The notes: generated from the sequence alone by a model not told the origin. 64,000 nucleotides of DNA from Brevundimonas sp. (GCF_029945885.1 NZ_JAQSDK010000002.1:248001-312000); one strand, 5' to 3'; numbered from the stretch's first letter, positions 26,025-35,579 are shown. A program made the numbers and translations.

Positions 26025-26621
26025 ATGACCGACCCGGCGATGACCGAGCGACAGAAGAAATGGTTCGCCACGGTGCAGGCCAATCTGGAGGACAGGACGG
26101 GTCGACCGCTGGCGGTCTGGGTCGATATTCTGAAGGGCTGTCCCGAGACCCGACCCAGGGCGCAGGCGGCCTGGCTGAACGCGACCCACGGCATCGGTGC
26201 CAACCACGCGGCCTTGATTCTCGACGCGGCCCGTCCGGCGGATTCCCTGGGCTGGAGTGACGCCGAGGGTCTGCGCTCGGCCCTGTGGGCGGAGCCGCGG
26301 TCGCTGGCCGCGCTCGAGGCGGTCGAACGGATCGCCGCCGACCTGGAGGGCGTCATTGTCGCCCAGCGCAAGGGCTATACGGCCTTCTCGCGGGTGGTGC
26401 AGTTTGCGGCGATGCGCCCCTTGAAGGGGGGCGGGGCCCTGCTGGGACTGAAGCTGGATCCCGACGGGGGCGGGCGGCTGCAATCCCCGACCTGGACCGA
26501 GAGCTGGTCCGAACGTCTGACGGCGGTGGTCGACCTGGACGGCCCCGGCGCGGTCAATGCCGAGTTGGCCGGCTGGTTTGCCCGCGCCGCCGAAAATGGC
26601 CGGACGGCAGGCTCAGACTGA
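26025..26621 (+). CDS. DUF4287/DUF5655-type protein
   Basis: A 198-residue soluble protein from ATG 26025, preceded by GGAGAG. Residues 8-65 fit DUF4287 (WFATVQANLEDRTGRPLAVW, AAWLNATHGIGANHAALI). Residues 100-185 fit DUF5655 (VIVAQRKGYTAFSRVVQFAAM, then a variable stretch and LTAVVDLDGPGAV). Neither domain has a known biochemical role; DUF5655 is often described as a DNA- or protein-modification-associated domain without proof. It overlaps the convergent GNAT gene by a few bases. Confidence 0.8.
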   Translation: MTDPAMTERQKKWFATVQANLEDRTGRPLAVWVDILKGCPETRPRAQAAWLNATHGIGANHAALILDAARPADSLGWSDAEGLRSALWAEPRSLAALEAVERIAADLEGVIVAQRKGYTAFSRVVQFAAMRPLKGGGALLGLKLDPDGGGRLQSPTWTESWSERLTAVVDLDGPGAVNAELAGWFARAAENGRTAGSD

Positions 26622-27758
26622 ACGATAGGGCGACTGGTCGGCGGTCAGTTCGGCGATGCCGGCGGCCACGGCCGGGCGCTCGCCTTCCAGATAGTGGGCC
26701 ACGGCTTCGCGCAGGCCCGGATGGACGATGTGGTGGGCGGACCAGACGGGGGAGGGCAGGTATCCGCGCGCGATCTTGTGCTCGCCCTGGGCCCCGGCCT
26801 CGACCCGCGCCAGACCGCGGCTGATGGCGAATTCGATGGCCTGATAATAGCAAAGCTCGAAATGCAGGAAGGGCACCTCTTCCAGCGCTCCCCACTGGCG
26901 GCCGTACAGGGCGTCGCGCCCGATCAGGTTCAGGGCCCCGGCAATCGGCTGCCCGTCGCGGAAGGCCATGACCAGGGCAATGCGGTCGGCCATCGTCGAC
27001 CCGATCCGGCTGAAGAAGTCCCGGGTCAGATAGGGGCGGCCCCATTTGCGTGAGCCGGTGTCCAGATAGAAGGCGAAAAAGGCATCCCAGTGCGCCTCGG
27101 TCAGGTCCGCGCCGGTCAGGACACGGATGTCGAGCCCGGCCGCAGCCTCGCGTCGCTCTCGACGGATGGTCTTGCGCCGGTTGGACGACAGGGCGGCGAG
27201 GAAGTCGTCAAAGGTCGCATAGCCGGCATTGCGCCAGATGAACTGCATATCCTGCCGCTGCAGCAGGCCGGCCGCGCCCATGGCCCGCCAGTCCGCCCCG
27301 GTCGGAAAATTGACGTGCAGCGACGACACCCCCAGCCGCTCGACCAGGGCCAGGGCTCCCTGCAGTAGCGCCTCACGCACCGTGGTGGCGTCGGCGTCGG
27401 AGTGGCTGAGGAAGCGCGGGCCCGTGGCGGGGGTGAAGGGCACAGCGCCCAGCAGTTTGGGATAGTAGCGGCCGCCGGCGCGTTCGAAGGCGTCGGCCCA
27501 GCTGTGGTCGAAGACATATTCGCCCTGGCTGTCGCCCTTCAGATAGAGGGGCATGACGCCGAGGACTGTCCCCGTTTCATTCCGTAAGGCCAGATGGCGC
27601 GGGGCCCAGCCCGTGGCCGGGGTCGCGCTGCCTGACGCCTCGCAGGCGTGCAGGAAGTCGTAGGAGACGAAGGGATCGCCGGTCGGGCCCGCACAGGCGT
27701 CCCAGGCGGCCGCGCCGATATCGGCGATCCCGTCGTGAACCGTTAGCGTGACGCTCAC
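26613..27758 (-). CDS. GNAT-fold N-acyltransferase, COG3146/DUF482 type
   Basis: A 381-residue protein with the layout of the COG3146 family: FVSYDFLHACEASGSA, VMPLYLKGDSQGEYVFDHSWAD and FLDTGSRKWGRPYLTRDFF. The second half holds a GNAT fold with VMAFRDGQPIAGALNLIGRD and HKIARGYLPSPVWSAHHI. These proteins are related to the FemX/FemAB aminoacyltransferases and are often called peptidoglycan biosynthesis proteins, but the substrate is not established. It starts with GTG 27758 overlapping the RidA stop, so the two are coupled. Confidence 0.85.
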   Translation of the reverse strand: MSVTLTVHDGIADIGAAAWDACAGPTGDPFVSYDFLHACEASGSATPATGWAPRHLALRNETGTVLGVMPLYLKGDSQGEYVFDHSWADAFERAGGRYYPKLLGAVPFTPATGPRFLSHSDADATTVREALLQGALALVERLGVSSLHVNFPTGADWRAMGAAGLLQRQDMQFIWRNAGYATFDDFLAALSSNRRKTIRRERREAAAGLDIRVLTGADLTEAHWDAFFAFYLDTGSRKWGRPYLTRDFFSRIGSTMADRIALVMAFRDGQPIAGALNLIGRDALYGRQWGALEEVPFLHFELCYYQAIEFAISRGLARVEAGAQGEHKIARGYLPSPVWSAHHIVHPGLREAVAHYLEGERPAVAAGIAELTADQSPYRSV

Positions 27759-28213
27759 TTCACCTCGACGATGGCGTCCACCTCGACGGCGAAGCCGAGC
27801 GGCAGGCGATAGACGCCGACGGCCGACCGGGCGTGGCGACCCTTGTCGGCGAACACCTCGACCATCAGGTCGGAACAGCCGTTAATGACGGCGGGAATGG
27901 CGGTGAAATCCCCGGCAGCCTGGACGAAGCCGCCCAGTTTGACGATGCGGACGACGCGTTCCAGATCGCCGTCCAGGGCGGCCGAGATCTGGGCCAGAAG
28001 ATTGACGCCGCACATGCGGGCGGCTGCCTGGGCCTGTTCGGGCGAGACGTCGTCGCCGACCGTGCCCTTGATGCCGCCCGAGGCGTCGTTCGACAGCTGG
28101 CCGGAGATGTGCACCAGATTGCCGGTCTGGACATAGGGGACGTAGTTGGCGACCGCCTTGGCGGGTTCCGGCAGGCTGATACCGAGGTCGGCGAGGCGGG
28201 TGGCGACGGTCAT
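27755..28213 (-). CDS. RidA-family protein
   Basis: A 152-residue YjgF/YER057c/UK114-type protein from ATG 28213 with a GGAG site upstream. VPYVQTGNLVHISGQLSND, MCGVNLLAQISAALDGDLERV and VEVFADKGRHARSAVGVYRLPL, with the conserved Arg before SAVG, fit the imine/enamine deaminase fold. RidA relieves damage from reactive 2-aminoacrylate formed by PLP enzymes. It is the first gene of a two-gene unit with the acyltransferase; the longer ORF on the track up to 28789 is spurious. Confidence 0.88.
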   Translation of the reverse strand: MTVATRLADLGISLPEPAKAVANYVPYVQTGNLVHISGQLSNDASGGIKGTVGDDVSPEQAQAAARMCGVNLLAQISAALDGDLERVVRIVKLGGFVQAAGDFTAIPAVINGCSDLMVEVFADKGRHARSAVGVYRLPLGFAVEVDAIVEVK

Positions 28214-28342
28214 GGCAGGGCTCCGTGTCTGTGGGCCCGACTTAGCCCTTCGGACGGAGCGAGGGAAGGTGCGCTTCCGGTCTGGTATCCCGAAATAGCC
28301 AGGTTGTGTGCCGGGCTGATTTCTTGTCACCAAGAGACGGCC

Positions 28343-28701
28343 ATGCGTCACTGGTTCTTGGTATCTGGCGTGTTCACGGCTTCGCTGATCCCGGCGGCGC
28401 AGGGCAGTCCAGCTGTCGCCGCCCGGGTTCAGGATCCCGGTACGGCGGTCGCGGCTGCCGCCGCCCCCCAGGCGACCGAGCCGGCGGCCGTTCCTGAAAC
28501 GGCCGAGGAGACGGCATTTCTGGATCGGGTCGTCTGTCGGGCAGCGCCACGGGCCGCCAGTCGCCTGCGGAGCCGGGCGCGAGTATGCGACCCCGACGCG
28601 CCTGGCGTGACCTTGACGAAGCAGCAGCCGCTGAGACGAGGCGATTGCAGAACATGGGCCAGGATGGTCCGCGCGAGGATCCGCTTGGCCGGCCGGAGTG
28701 A
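28343..28701 (+). pseudogene. Small secreted Cys-motif protein, copy 1, frameshifted
   Basis: The frame opens with a signal peptide (MRHWFLVSGVFTASLI) and reaches VVCRAAPRAASRLRSRARVC, the core shared with the two following genes. Right after VCD it departs from the other copies; inserting one base restores RRAWRDLDEAAAAETRRL, which matches copy 3, and a stop at 28699-28701. So a single-base deletion has broken the gene (or a base-call error is present). The track's extended ORF to 28762 is the out-of-frame remainder. Function unknown. Confidence 0.75.
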
Positions 28702-28900
28702 GGGACGCGGCGGAATCGACCCTGAGACACCAGGTTCCAGCCAGTCCGGCGGTCGTTCCTGAGGGGGGCGTTCGCTGGCGACGCCGCAATTGGATCCGAA
28801 CGGGGAAATCACACCGTACAAATACGGACAGGTGCGGGTCATGCGCAGTTGTCGATCCGGAATTCGCTGTTAGGGTTGCGGGGACTTTTGGAGATCATGA

Positions 28901-29242
28901 ATGCGTGTTTTTCGTCTTGCCGCCGCCGTCGTGGCTGTGCCGCTGTTCCTTGCCGCCGCCGCCCAGGCGCAGACAGCGGACCAGCCTCAGGTGCAGGGCG
29001 CTGCGACCGCTGTAACGGAATCCGTCGAGGTCGCCGAGACGGCGGAGCAGACGGCCACCCTCGACGAGGTTGTCTGCCGGGCCCAGGGGCGGGCCGCGAG
29101 CCGTCTCCAGTCCCGCGCCCGTGTCTGCAAGACGCGTCGCGAATGGCGTGTCGTGGATGACGAGCAGGCGGCAGCCGCCGCTCGCACCCAGAACCGCGAC
29201 CGATTCAACCCGCCCTGTCCCTCAGCGAATCGGCCCCAGTAG
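28901..29242 (+). CDS. Small secreted Cys-motif protein, copy 2, intact
   Basis: A 113-residue protein with a clear signal peptide (VPLFLAAAAQAQ). After an acidic Val/Thr/Glu linker comes a core LDEVVCRAQGRAASRLQSRA followed by RVCKTRREWR, giving two cysteines 19 residues apart and a Trp. A similar two-Cys core, VC-x-GSRL-x-VC-x-TR-x-W, occurs in many small periplasmic proteins of sphingomonads and Caulobacterales of unknown role. The cysteines may form a disulfide. It is the only copy of the three that looks fully intact. Confidence 0.8.
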   Translation: MRVFRLAAAVVAVPLFLAAAAQAQTADQPQVQGAATAVTESVEVAETAEQTATLDEVVCRAQGRAASRLQSRARVCKTRREWRVVDDEQAAAAARTQNRDRFNPPCPSANRPQ

Positions 29243-29355
29243 TCACCGGCACCGACGCGTGGATCGGGCCCGAGCTGGCTTGTAGCGTTGGCGGATTCGG
29301 AGGAACGGTGGTGTTCTGACTGCTCATGCCGGAGTGGATGGGTGGCTCGTGACTG

Positions 29356-29691
29356 GTGTTTGGCCGCCATGATGCGGCATCATTCTCTTGGACCGGTGGT
29401 GTCCTGGCGGCACCGCAGCTGACGCCGCAGGCACCAGCAGGACCATCGACTGGCGCGGCGACCGCATCTGATGTCGGGGGCGCGTCTGCCAACGCTGAGT
29501 CTCCGGAGGAGAAGGCCTGTCTGGACCAGGTCGTTTTCCGGCCCGTGGGGCGAGCGGCCAGTCGCCTGCCGACGAGTCGTCAGGTGTGTGACACCCGTCG
29601 TGCCTGGCGCGATATGGAGGAGGAGGCTGTCCGAGAGACCCGGCGGCTGCTGATTTCGAATGCCTGCAATAACAGGTTGCCGGGCCATTAG
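29356..29691 (+). CDS. Small Cys-motif protein, copy 3, without signal peptide
   Basis: An open frame of 111 residues, starting at GTG 29356. CLDQVVFRPVGRAASRLPTS and RQVCDTRRAWRDMEEEA align with copies 1 and 2, but the first core cysteine is Phe (VVFRP instead of VVCRA) and no signal peptide lies in frame. An upstream frame has lost its continuity. The product, if made, would stay in the cytosol. I consider it a probable degenerate copy. Confidence 0.5.
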   Translation: MFGRHDAASFSWTGGVLAAPQLTPQAPAGPSTGAATASDVGGASANAESPEEKACLDQVVFRPVGRAASRLPTSRQVCDTRRAWRDMEEEAVRETRRLLISNACNNRLPGH

Positions 29692-29713
29692 GCCGCGGCG
29701 CTGGACGACAGGC

Positions 29714-30967
29714 TCAGCGCTTCAGGGACCGGCCCGCGACCACGGCATTCTTGCCGAATTTGGCCCGCAGGAGGTCGATCGCCGTTTCGGTCTTCAGCAT
29801 CCGCGACTCGGCGCTTTCGAACAGGACTGACGGCACCTCGGCCGCCTCGACCAGGTCGCCCAGGCCGATGCCGATCAGCCGGTACGGGATGCCCAGTTCC
29901 GGGGTCAGCAGGGCGCGACCGGCGGCGAACAGGGCCCGGGCCGTCTGCACCGGCTCGGCCAGGCTGAGCCGACGGGTGACAATGCGGAAATCGGTGCGGC
30001 GCAGCTTGAGCACGATGACCCGGCTGGCCACGCCGTCGCGACGGGCCTTGGACGCCAGCTTCTCGCACAGTGGCCAGAGTTCGGTCTCCAGGCCCGCAGC
30101 GGTGATCAGGTCCTCGTTGAAGGTGGTCTCGGCGCTCATGCCCTTGCGGTCGTGGACCGGATTGACGGCGCGCGCGTCGCGACCGTGGGCGAGCTCATAC
30201 AGACGCAGGCCGCCTTCGCCATAGCGTTTGATCAGGTCCCGCGGATCGGCGGCGGCCAGATCGCCGATCGTGGCATAGCCGTCACTGCGCAGTGTCTTCG
30301 AAAAGACAGGCCCCACGCCCGGGAGGATGCTGACCGGCTTCGGGGCCAGCAGGGCCGGGGCCTCGGTGCCGAGGACGGAAAACCCGCGCGGCTTGTCCAG
30401 TTCGGAGGCGATCTTGGCCAGGAAACGATTGGAGGCGAGGCCGATCGACACGGACAGGCCGATCTCGTCCTCGATCCATTTTTGCAGACGGATCAACTGC
30501 AGCGCCGGCGGACCGCCATTCAATCGTTCCGTGCCCGACAGATCGATCCAGGCCTCGTCCAGCGACAGCGTCTGGACCAGGGGCGTCAGTCGGCCGATGG
30601 CGTCGAAGATGCGTTGGCTCTCGAAGACGTATTTGCTGAAGTCGGGCTTGATCACCACGGCCTCGGGGCAGGCCTTCAGCGCCTTGAACATGGGCATGGC
30701 GGAATGGACGCCGTACTGGCGGGCGATATAGCAGCAGGTCGAGGCCACGCCGCGCCGCCCCCCGCCGATGATTACCGGCCGGTCGCGCAGTTCGGGACGA
30801 TCCCGCTTCTCGACCGAGGCGTAGAAGGCGTCGCAGTCGAGGTGGGCGATGGTCAGGTCGGCCAGCTGGTCGTGGCTGATGACGCGCCGGGAATCGCACG
30901 CCGGGCAGCGCACGGTGTGCCGGTCCCCGGTCCACAGGCAGTCGCGGCAGATGGCCCGCAGGGTCAC
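29714..30967 (-). CDS. dinB: DNA polymerase IV with N-terminal zinc-binding extension
   Basis: A 417-residue Y-family polymerase, GTG start at 30967. The catalytic core is standard: HLDCDAFYASVEKRD with the metal-binding Asp, YIARQYGVHSAMPMFKA, SLDEAWIDLSGTERL with the second acidic pair, and SIGLASNRFLAKIASELDKP. It copies damaged or mismatched DNA with low fidelity. Before the core, about 40 residues carry CRDC and CPAC (Cys7, 10, 21, 24), a likely zinc ribbon that E. coli DinB lacks. The C-terminal little finger domain is present, ending in a basic GRSLKR. It diverges from divK. Confidence 0.93.
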   Translation of the reverse strand: MTLRAICRDCLWTGDRHTVRCPACDSRRVISHDQLADLTIAHLDCDAFYASVEKRDRPELRDRPVIIGGGRRGVASTCCYIARQYGVHSAMPMFKALKACPEAVVIKPDFSKYVFESQRIFDAIGRLTPLVQTLSLDEAWIDLSGTERLNGGPPALQLIRLQKWIEDEIGLSVSIGLASNRFLAKIASELDKPRGFSVLGTEAPALLAPKPVSILPGVGPVFSKTLRSDGYATIGDLAAADPRDLIKRYGEGGLRLYELAHGRDARAVNPVHDRKGMSAETTFNEDLITAAGLETELWPLCEKLASKARRDGVASRVIVLKLRRTDFRIVTRRLSLAEPVQTARALFAAGRALLTPELGIPYRLIGIGLGDLVEAAEVPSVLFESAESRMLKTETAIDLLRAKFGKNAVVAGRSLKR

Positions 30968-31089
30968 GACGGCGGATCTCCGGTCCAGCTTTCACGTCAA
31001 CTTAAGACTGGACGGATCAGAGTGCACGCGAAGAAGGCGCAAAGCCTCAGCGCAACCGCGCAGGCGATGAGGCAACAGACCGGGTGAAG

Positions 31090-31479
31090 ATGTCCAAGAA
31101 AGTCCTCATCGTCGAGGATAACGAGCTGAACATGAAACTCTTTCATGATCTGCTTGATTCCCAGGGCTACGAAACGCTGCAGACCCGCGAGGGCCTGTCG
31201 GCCCTGGCGCTCGCGCGCGAACACCATCCAGACCTGATCCTGATGGATATCCAGCTGCCCGAAATTTCAGGGCTGGAAGTCACCAAATGGCTGAAGGACG
31301 ACGAGGAACTGGCGCACATCCCCGTCATTGCCGTCACCGCCTTCGCCATGAAGGGCGATGAGGAGCGCATTCGCCAAGGGGGCTGTGAGGCCTATATTTC
31401 CAAGCCGATCTCGGTGATGCATTTCCTCGACGTGATCCGGCTGCATCTTGGTGACGCCAAGCCGGCTGTGCCCGTATGA
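31090..31479 (+). CDS. divK: DivK single-domain response regulator
   Basis: A 129-residue receiver-only protein almost identical in layout to Caulobacter Div[21 protein letters not shown] starts at ATG 31090 (the track's GTG at 31084 adds two residues). Phosphoacceptor is Asp53 in [13 protein letters not shown], and [12 protein letters not shown] and YISKPIS carry the conserved Thr and Lys. DivK controls the DivJ/PleC/DivL-CckA-CtrA circuit that sets cell fate and cycle progression. It overlaps pleD by ATGA. Confidence 0.97.
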   Translation: MSKKVLIVEDNELNMKLFHDLLDSQGYETLQTREGLSALALAREHHPDLILMDIQLPEISGLEVTKWLKDDEELAHIPVIAVTAFAMKGDEERIRQGGCEAYISKPISVMHFLDVIRLHLGDAKPAVPV

Positions 31480-32840
31480 CCGCGAGGATCCTGGTCGTCG
31501 ACGACGTTGACATCAACGTCAGGCTCCTCGAGGCCAAGCTTACGCTCGAATACTATGACGTCATGAGCTGCAACGACGGGGCCACGGCCCTGGAGATCGC
31601 CGCCAGCGAACGGCCCGACATCATCCTGCTGGACGTAATGATGCCGGGGATGGACGGGTTCGAGACCTGCCGACGACTGAAGGCCGATCCGGTCACCCGC
31701 CACATTCCCGTTGTGCTGGTTACGGCGCTGGACGGGCGCGAGGACAAGATCCGGGGCCTCGATGCCGGGGCTGATGATTTCGTCACCAAGCCGATCGACG
31801 ATGTTGTGCTGTTTGCCCGCGTCCGGTCGCTGGTGCGGCTCAAGGCCGTGATGGACGAGTTGCGCGAACGCGAGGAAAGCGGTCGGCGCATGGGGGTCGA
31901 CACCGACGGGGCCGGACGGCTGCGCGGCTCCGGTGGCCGGGTGCTGATCGTTGACGACAACCAGGCCCAGGCTAAACGAATCGCCGACCAGCTGGCCGCC
32001 GACCATCGTCCGGTGATCGAGCAGGATCCTGACAATGCCCTGATCGCCGCCCAGGGGCCGATCGACCTGATCATCGTCAATGTCTCGAGCGCCGGCTTCG
32101 ACGGTCTGCGGCTGGTCGCCCAGATCCGGTCGAAGGAGGTGTCGCGCCGCGCGCCGATCCTGGCCGTGGTCGACCCCGCCGACCGGCCGCGCCTGGTCAA
32201 GGCGCTGGAGCTGGGGGTGAACGACATTCTGGCCAAGCCGGTCGATCCCGAGGAACTGGCCGCGCGGGCGCGAACCCAGATCCGACGCAAACGCTACACG
32301 GACTTCCTGCGTCAGAAGCTCGACTACAGCCTGGAAATGGCGGTAACCGACTCCCTGACCGGCCTGCACAACCGCCGCTACATGGCGGGCCAGCTCCAGG
32401 CGATGGTCAACCGGGCCGGGCAGGGGGGCGACACCGTTGCGGTCCTGGTGCTCGACATCGACCACTTCAAGGCCGTCAACGACGGGTTCGGCCACGACGC
32501 CGGGGATGAGGTGCTGCGCGAGTTCGCGGTGCGTCTGGCCACCAACGTCCGGGCCATCGACCTGCCGTGCCGTTACGGCGGCGAGGAGTTCGTCGTGGTG
32601 ATGCCGGGAACCAGCCTGGAAGATGCGGTGATGATCGCCGAGCGAATCCGGCGCGATGTGGCGACCGCTCCGTTTCGCATCATGGACGGCGAGGAACATC
32701 TGACCATCACCATCTCCGTCGGCGTGGCTGCGACCCTCGGGGCCGGCGACACACCCGAGGCCCTGATCAAGAGGGCCGACGAGGGGGTCTATGAGGCCAA
32801 GGCCCGCGGCCGCAACCGGGTCATTGCCCGCGCCGCCTGA
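31476..32840 (+). CDS. pleD: PleD diguanylate cyclase response regulator
   Basis: A 454-residue protein, exactly the length of Caulobacter PleD. Receiver 1 has Asp53 in [13 protein letters not shown], receiver 2 (about residues 155-270) is an adaptor with VDNDILAKP-type divergence, and the GGDEF domain follows. The active site is [13 protein letters not shown] and an RxxD inhibitory site is seen in VRAIDLPC just before it. PleD makes cyclic di-GMP at the differentiating pole and triggers flagellum loss and stalk growth. DivK and PleD are translated from the same message. Confidence 0.97.
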   Translation: MTARILVVDDVDINVRLLEAKLTLEYYDVMSCNDGATALEIAASERPDIILLDVMMPGMDGFETCRRLKADPVTRHIPVVLVTALDGREDKIRGLDAGADDFVTKPIDDVVLFARVRSLVRLKAVMDELREREESGRRMGVDTDGAGRLRGSGGRVLIVDDNQAQAKRIADQLAADHRPVIEQDPDNALIAAQGPIDLIIVNVSSAGFDGLRLVAQIRSKEVSRRAPILAVVDPADRPRLVKALELGVNDILAKPVDPEELAARARTQIRRKRYTDFLRQKLDYSLEMAVTDSLTGLHNRRYMAGQLQAMVNRAGQGGDTVAVLVLDIDHFKAVNDGFGHDAGDEVLREFAVRLATNVRAIDLPCRYGGEEFVVVMPGTSLEDAVMIAERIRRDVATAPFRIMDGEEHLTITISVGVAATLGAGDTPEALIKRADEGVYEAKARGRNRVIARAA

Positions 32841-32864
32841 CCGCTATGATCGCGCACAAACAGA

Positions 32865-32894
32865 AAAACGCCCGGTCCTGCGACCGGGCGTTTT
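32865..32894. terminator. Bidirectional terminator between pleD and rpmG
   Basis: AAAACGCCCGGTC and GACCGGGCGTTTT form a perfect 13-bp stem with loop CTGC, A-rich on one side and T-rich on the other, so it can serve both converging genes. Confidence 0.92.
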
Positions 32895-32948
32895 CGTGTG
32901 ACTGCAGATCTTGGGACCGGGCGACGCGACGGCCGCCCTGGCGTGGTC

Positions 32949-33116
32949 CTACTTGATCTTGCCTTCCTTGAACTCGACGTGCTTGCGCACGACGGGGTCG
33001 TATTTCTTGACGACCATTTTCTCGGTCATGGTCCGGGCGTTCTTCTTGGTGACATAGAAGAAGCCGGTGTCGGCCGAGGAGTTCAGGCGGATCTTGATTG
33101 AAGCCGGTTTGGCCAT
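32949..33116 (-). CDS. rpmG: 50S ribosomal protein L33
   Basis: A 55-residue L33 with ATG at 33116 and a clear ribosome site (AAAGG) 8 bases upstream. [40 protein letters not shown] and VEFKEGKIK are the family pattern. No Cys pairs are present, so this is the zinc-free form. The 175-residue ORF on the track extends too far upstream. It is convergent with pleD. Confidence 0.95.
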   Translation of the reverse strand: MAKPASIKIRLNSSADTGFFYVTKKNARTMTEKMVVKKYDPVVRKHVEFKEGKIK

Positions 33117-33241
33117 CGTAATTACCTTTGCGACGGCGAAAGCCGCTGAAATGAGAGGCGCGGAACATACTCGGGAAGGCCGCGAAGTCAACCGTGCGGT
33201 TGGTGGTTTGAGTGGGCTCCGGCAAAGGCTAGGGTAGCGAC

Positions 33242-33808
33242 ATGACCCATGCCCCCGCAATCGCTGTGACAGCCATCGCCCTGATCCTGTCGTCCTGTGC
33301 CGGCCTGCCCCCCGCCGCCGAGCCCCAGGACGCCTTCTTTGCCCGTCTGACGGACCTGTGCGGCCAGAGTTTCGCCGGTCATCTGGTAACGACCGACGCC
33401 GCCGACGCCGATCTGGCCGGTCAGCCGATGCGGATGCAGGTTCAGGATTGTTCGGCCCGGGAGATTCGCATTCCATTCCGGATTGGCGACGACCGGTCGC
33501 GCACCTGGGTCATCACCCGCACGGGCCAGGGTCTGACGCTGAAGCATGACCATCGCGATCCGCAGGGGCAGCCGGACGGGCTGCACTGGTACGGTGGGGA
33601 CACGGTGAATGCCGGCACGGCCGGACGTCAGGAGTTCCCGGTCGACCAGTTTTCGATCGACCTGTTCAACGCCGGCGATGCGTCGGTTTCGACGACCAAT
33701 GTCTGGGCCATGGAGATCGAGCCGGGCCAGGCGTTCGCCTATGAGCTGCGCCGGGCCAACCGGCATTTCCGGGTCGAATTCGACCTGACAGTCCCGCTCA
33801 CGGACTGA
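33242..33808 (+). CDS. Secreted hypothetical lipoprotein
   Basis: A 188-residue protein with a lipoprotein signal ([12 protein letters not shown], Cys19). The mature part has a conserved-looking core [40 protein letters not shown] and [16 protein letters not shown], probably beta-rich, with two Cys that could pair. The family is common in alphaproteobacteria but I know no function. It is convergent with the NUDIX gene at 33818. Confidence 0.7.
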   Translation: MTHAPAIAVTAIALILSSCAGLPPAAEPQDAFFARLTDLCGQSFAGHLVTTDAADADLAGQPMRMQVQDCSAREIRIPFRIGDDRSRTWVITRTGQGLTLKHDHRDPQGQPDGLHWYGGDTVNAGTAGRQEFPVDQFSIDLFNAGDASVSTTNVWAMEIEPGQAFAYELRRANRHFRVEFDLTVPLTD

Positions 33809-33817
33809 GGCGGCGGC

Positions 33818-34528
33818 TCAGTCGTGGCTGACGACGTGGCGGCCACGCACCATGCGCACGAACGGGCGAGGCCGATCGGCACCGCCGCGGCGTTCGGCGA
33901 TCTCGTCCAGCACGAACCGGGTGATGGCGGGCAGGTCCAGCGTCCGTGCCGCGGCCAGCGGCAGCCAGGCGATCTCGTCCAGCTCGCCTGATCCTGCCGT
34001 CGGCTCCGGGTGCAGCAGGGCCTCCACCGGGGCGAGGAAGAAGCGGGCGTCAAACCGCCGTGTCCGGCCGGGCGGGGTGATGGCCCGGGCCACATAGGTC
34101 AGGACCGACAGGTCGGGCAGGGCCCCGGCCGCCCGGTACTCGCGCCACGGGCCGGCCACCGAGGCCGACGGGGCCGGGTGCCCCAGGATCAGCCCCGTCT
34201 CCTCGAAGGTCTCGCGGACGGCCGCCATGGCCAGGGCCCGGGCCCGGCGGGCGTCGGTTTCGCGGGTCAACAGGCGCAGGGCGTCAGGGGCCAGGTCGCC
34301 CGCGTCGGCGGCCGTGAAATCCGACCGCTCGATCCGGCCGCCGGGAAACACCCATTTGGAGGCCATGAAGACATGACCGGGCGCGCGCCGGCCCATCAGC
34401 ACCTCCGGATGCCGGTCGCCGCGCAGCAGGATCAGGGTCGCGGCGTCCTTGGGCTTCTGGCGATGACCCGTGCGGGGCGCGTCGGCGAGATCCTGGGCGG
34501 CGTCGAAGGGTTTAGTCGGAACGGTCAC
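33818..34528 (-). CDS. NUDIX hydrolase
   Basis: A 236-residue protein from GTG 34528, overlapping the end of the upstream gene by 17 bases. The NUDIX fold carries ATLILLRGDRHPEVLMGRR, KWVFPGGRIERSDF and the catalytic helix MAAVRETFEETGLILG, where the RExxEExG residues needed for Mg2+ binding are present. Spacing between Gly-box and helix includes an insertion (LAPDALRLLTRETDARRA) typical of the CoA/ADP-sugar-like subgroup. Substrate cannot be told from sequence. Confidence 0.87.
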   Translation of the reverse strand: MTVPTKPFDAAQDLADAPRTGHRQKPKDAATLILLRGDRHPEVLMGRRAPGHVFMASKWVFPGGRIERSDFTAADAGDLAPDALRLLTRETDARRARALAMAAVRETFEETGLILGHPAPSASVAGPWREYRAAGALPDLSVLTYVARAITPPGRTRRFDARFFLAPVEALLHPEPTAGSGELDEIAWLPLAAARTLDLPAITRFVLDEIAERRGGADRPRPFVRMVRGRHVVSHD

Positions 34529-35492
34529 CCTGCAGGATTAGCACGTTGAGATCGCGCGTGGGGGTGTAGTTGGCATGCCGCACCTCGAACGTGGTGGGGC
34601 CGATCCGACGTACGCCGTCGCCGCAGAAGCTGACCAGATTGTCGGTCGAACCCTTGTCCACCACCAGGCGGAAATCACCGATCGGGCCTGACCAGTTGGC
34701 CCCGGTCGTCAGGATATAGTCCAGCCAGGTTTCGCTGAAGGCCCGGCCGTTGGCCTGGGCGCGTCTGGCGGCGTCAATCACGGTCTCGTCCAGGCAATAG
34801 GTCTCGCGATACTCGTCCATCGGGCTATCGGCACGACCGACCATGGTCATCACCGTGCCGCCGATCGCCGGCGCGTACAGGTGGGTGATCTCGATCGGCT
34901 CGCCCGGCGGGAACCACTGGGTCCAGTAGTGGGTCGTCTTCAGGGTCCAGTTCGGCATGCTCCAGTCCAGCGTACCGTCCGGCTTGCGACCGGAATCGAG
35001 GATGCCCTCGTCGGTCAGGGTCCGGCGGACGGAGTCGGGCAGGGCATTGACCGCGTCCCAGCTGTCCTGGCCATGGGGAGGCAGCGGCAGGTTCAGGGCG
35101 CGCAGGCGGTCGGTGATGTCGACCCCGTCAACCACGGCCCGATATTCGACGTCGGTCCAGACGGCGCGATCGTCGACCCAGGTGATGAAGGGGACGATGT
35201 GGGCCGGATCGTCCAGTCGTCCACCCACGTCGCCGGTATAGCCGGGCGCGATGTCCGGCATCGGGAAGGCGACGATGGTCGAGATCCCCTCAGTCGTGTG
35301 GTTCAGGAATCGATAGGTGACCCGGACCTCCCGGGCGGACACGAACAGGTCCTCGGACACCATGGTGATGCCCTCGGTGCGCTGCAGGACCAGTCCCCCC
35401 GCCCCCATCGAGGCCACGCTGTCGTTGGCCGAGGCGGGCAAGGACATCAGCAGGACGGCGGCGCAGGCCAGCACGGTGGTGAGACGTTTCAT
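34512..35492 (-). CDS. DUF4424-family exported protein
   Basis: A 326-residue protein starting at ATG 35492, which has a GGGAGG site 6 bases upstream; the Met two codons before sits directly on that site. A signal peptide ends at SLPASAND. The rest fits DUF4424 (MGAGGLVLQRTEGITMVSED, VTYRFLNHTTEGISTIVAFP, TTHYWTQWFPPGEPIEITHLY and a final FRLVVDKGS). Such proteins are periplasmic and of unknown role. It overlaps the NUDIX gene and so is co-translated with it. Confidence 0.85.
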   Translation of the reverse strand: MKRLTTVLACAAVLLMSLPASANDSVASMGAGGLVLQRTEGITMVSEDLFVSAREVRVTYRFLNHTTEGISTIVAFPMPDIAPGYTGDVGGRLDDPAHIVPFITWVDDRAVWTDVEYRAVVDGVDITDRLRALNLPLPPHGQDSWDAVNALPDSVRRTLTDEGILDSGRKPDGTLDWSMPNWTLKTTHYWTQWFPPGEPIEITHLYAPAIGGTVMTMVGRADSPMDEYRETYCLDETVIDAARRAQANGRAFSETWLDYILTTGANWSGPIGDFRLVVDKGSTDNLVSFCGDGVRRIGPTTFEVRHANYTPTRDLNVLILQGDRSD

Positions 35493-35579
35493 CGGCATCC
35501 TCCCGGTGGAGAACCGATGATAGCCGAGGTGTGGCCCCGACCAAAACCTGTCAGTTCATGGCGCTGTCTGGCGTTGGTC

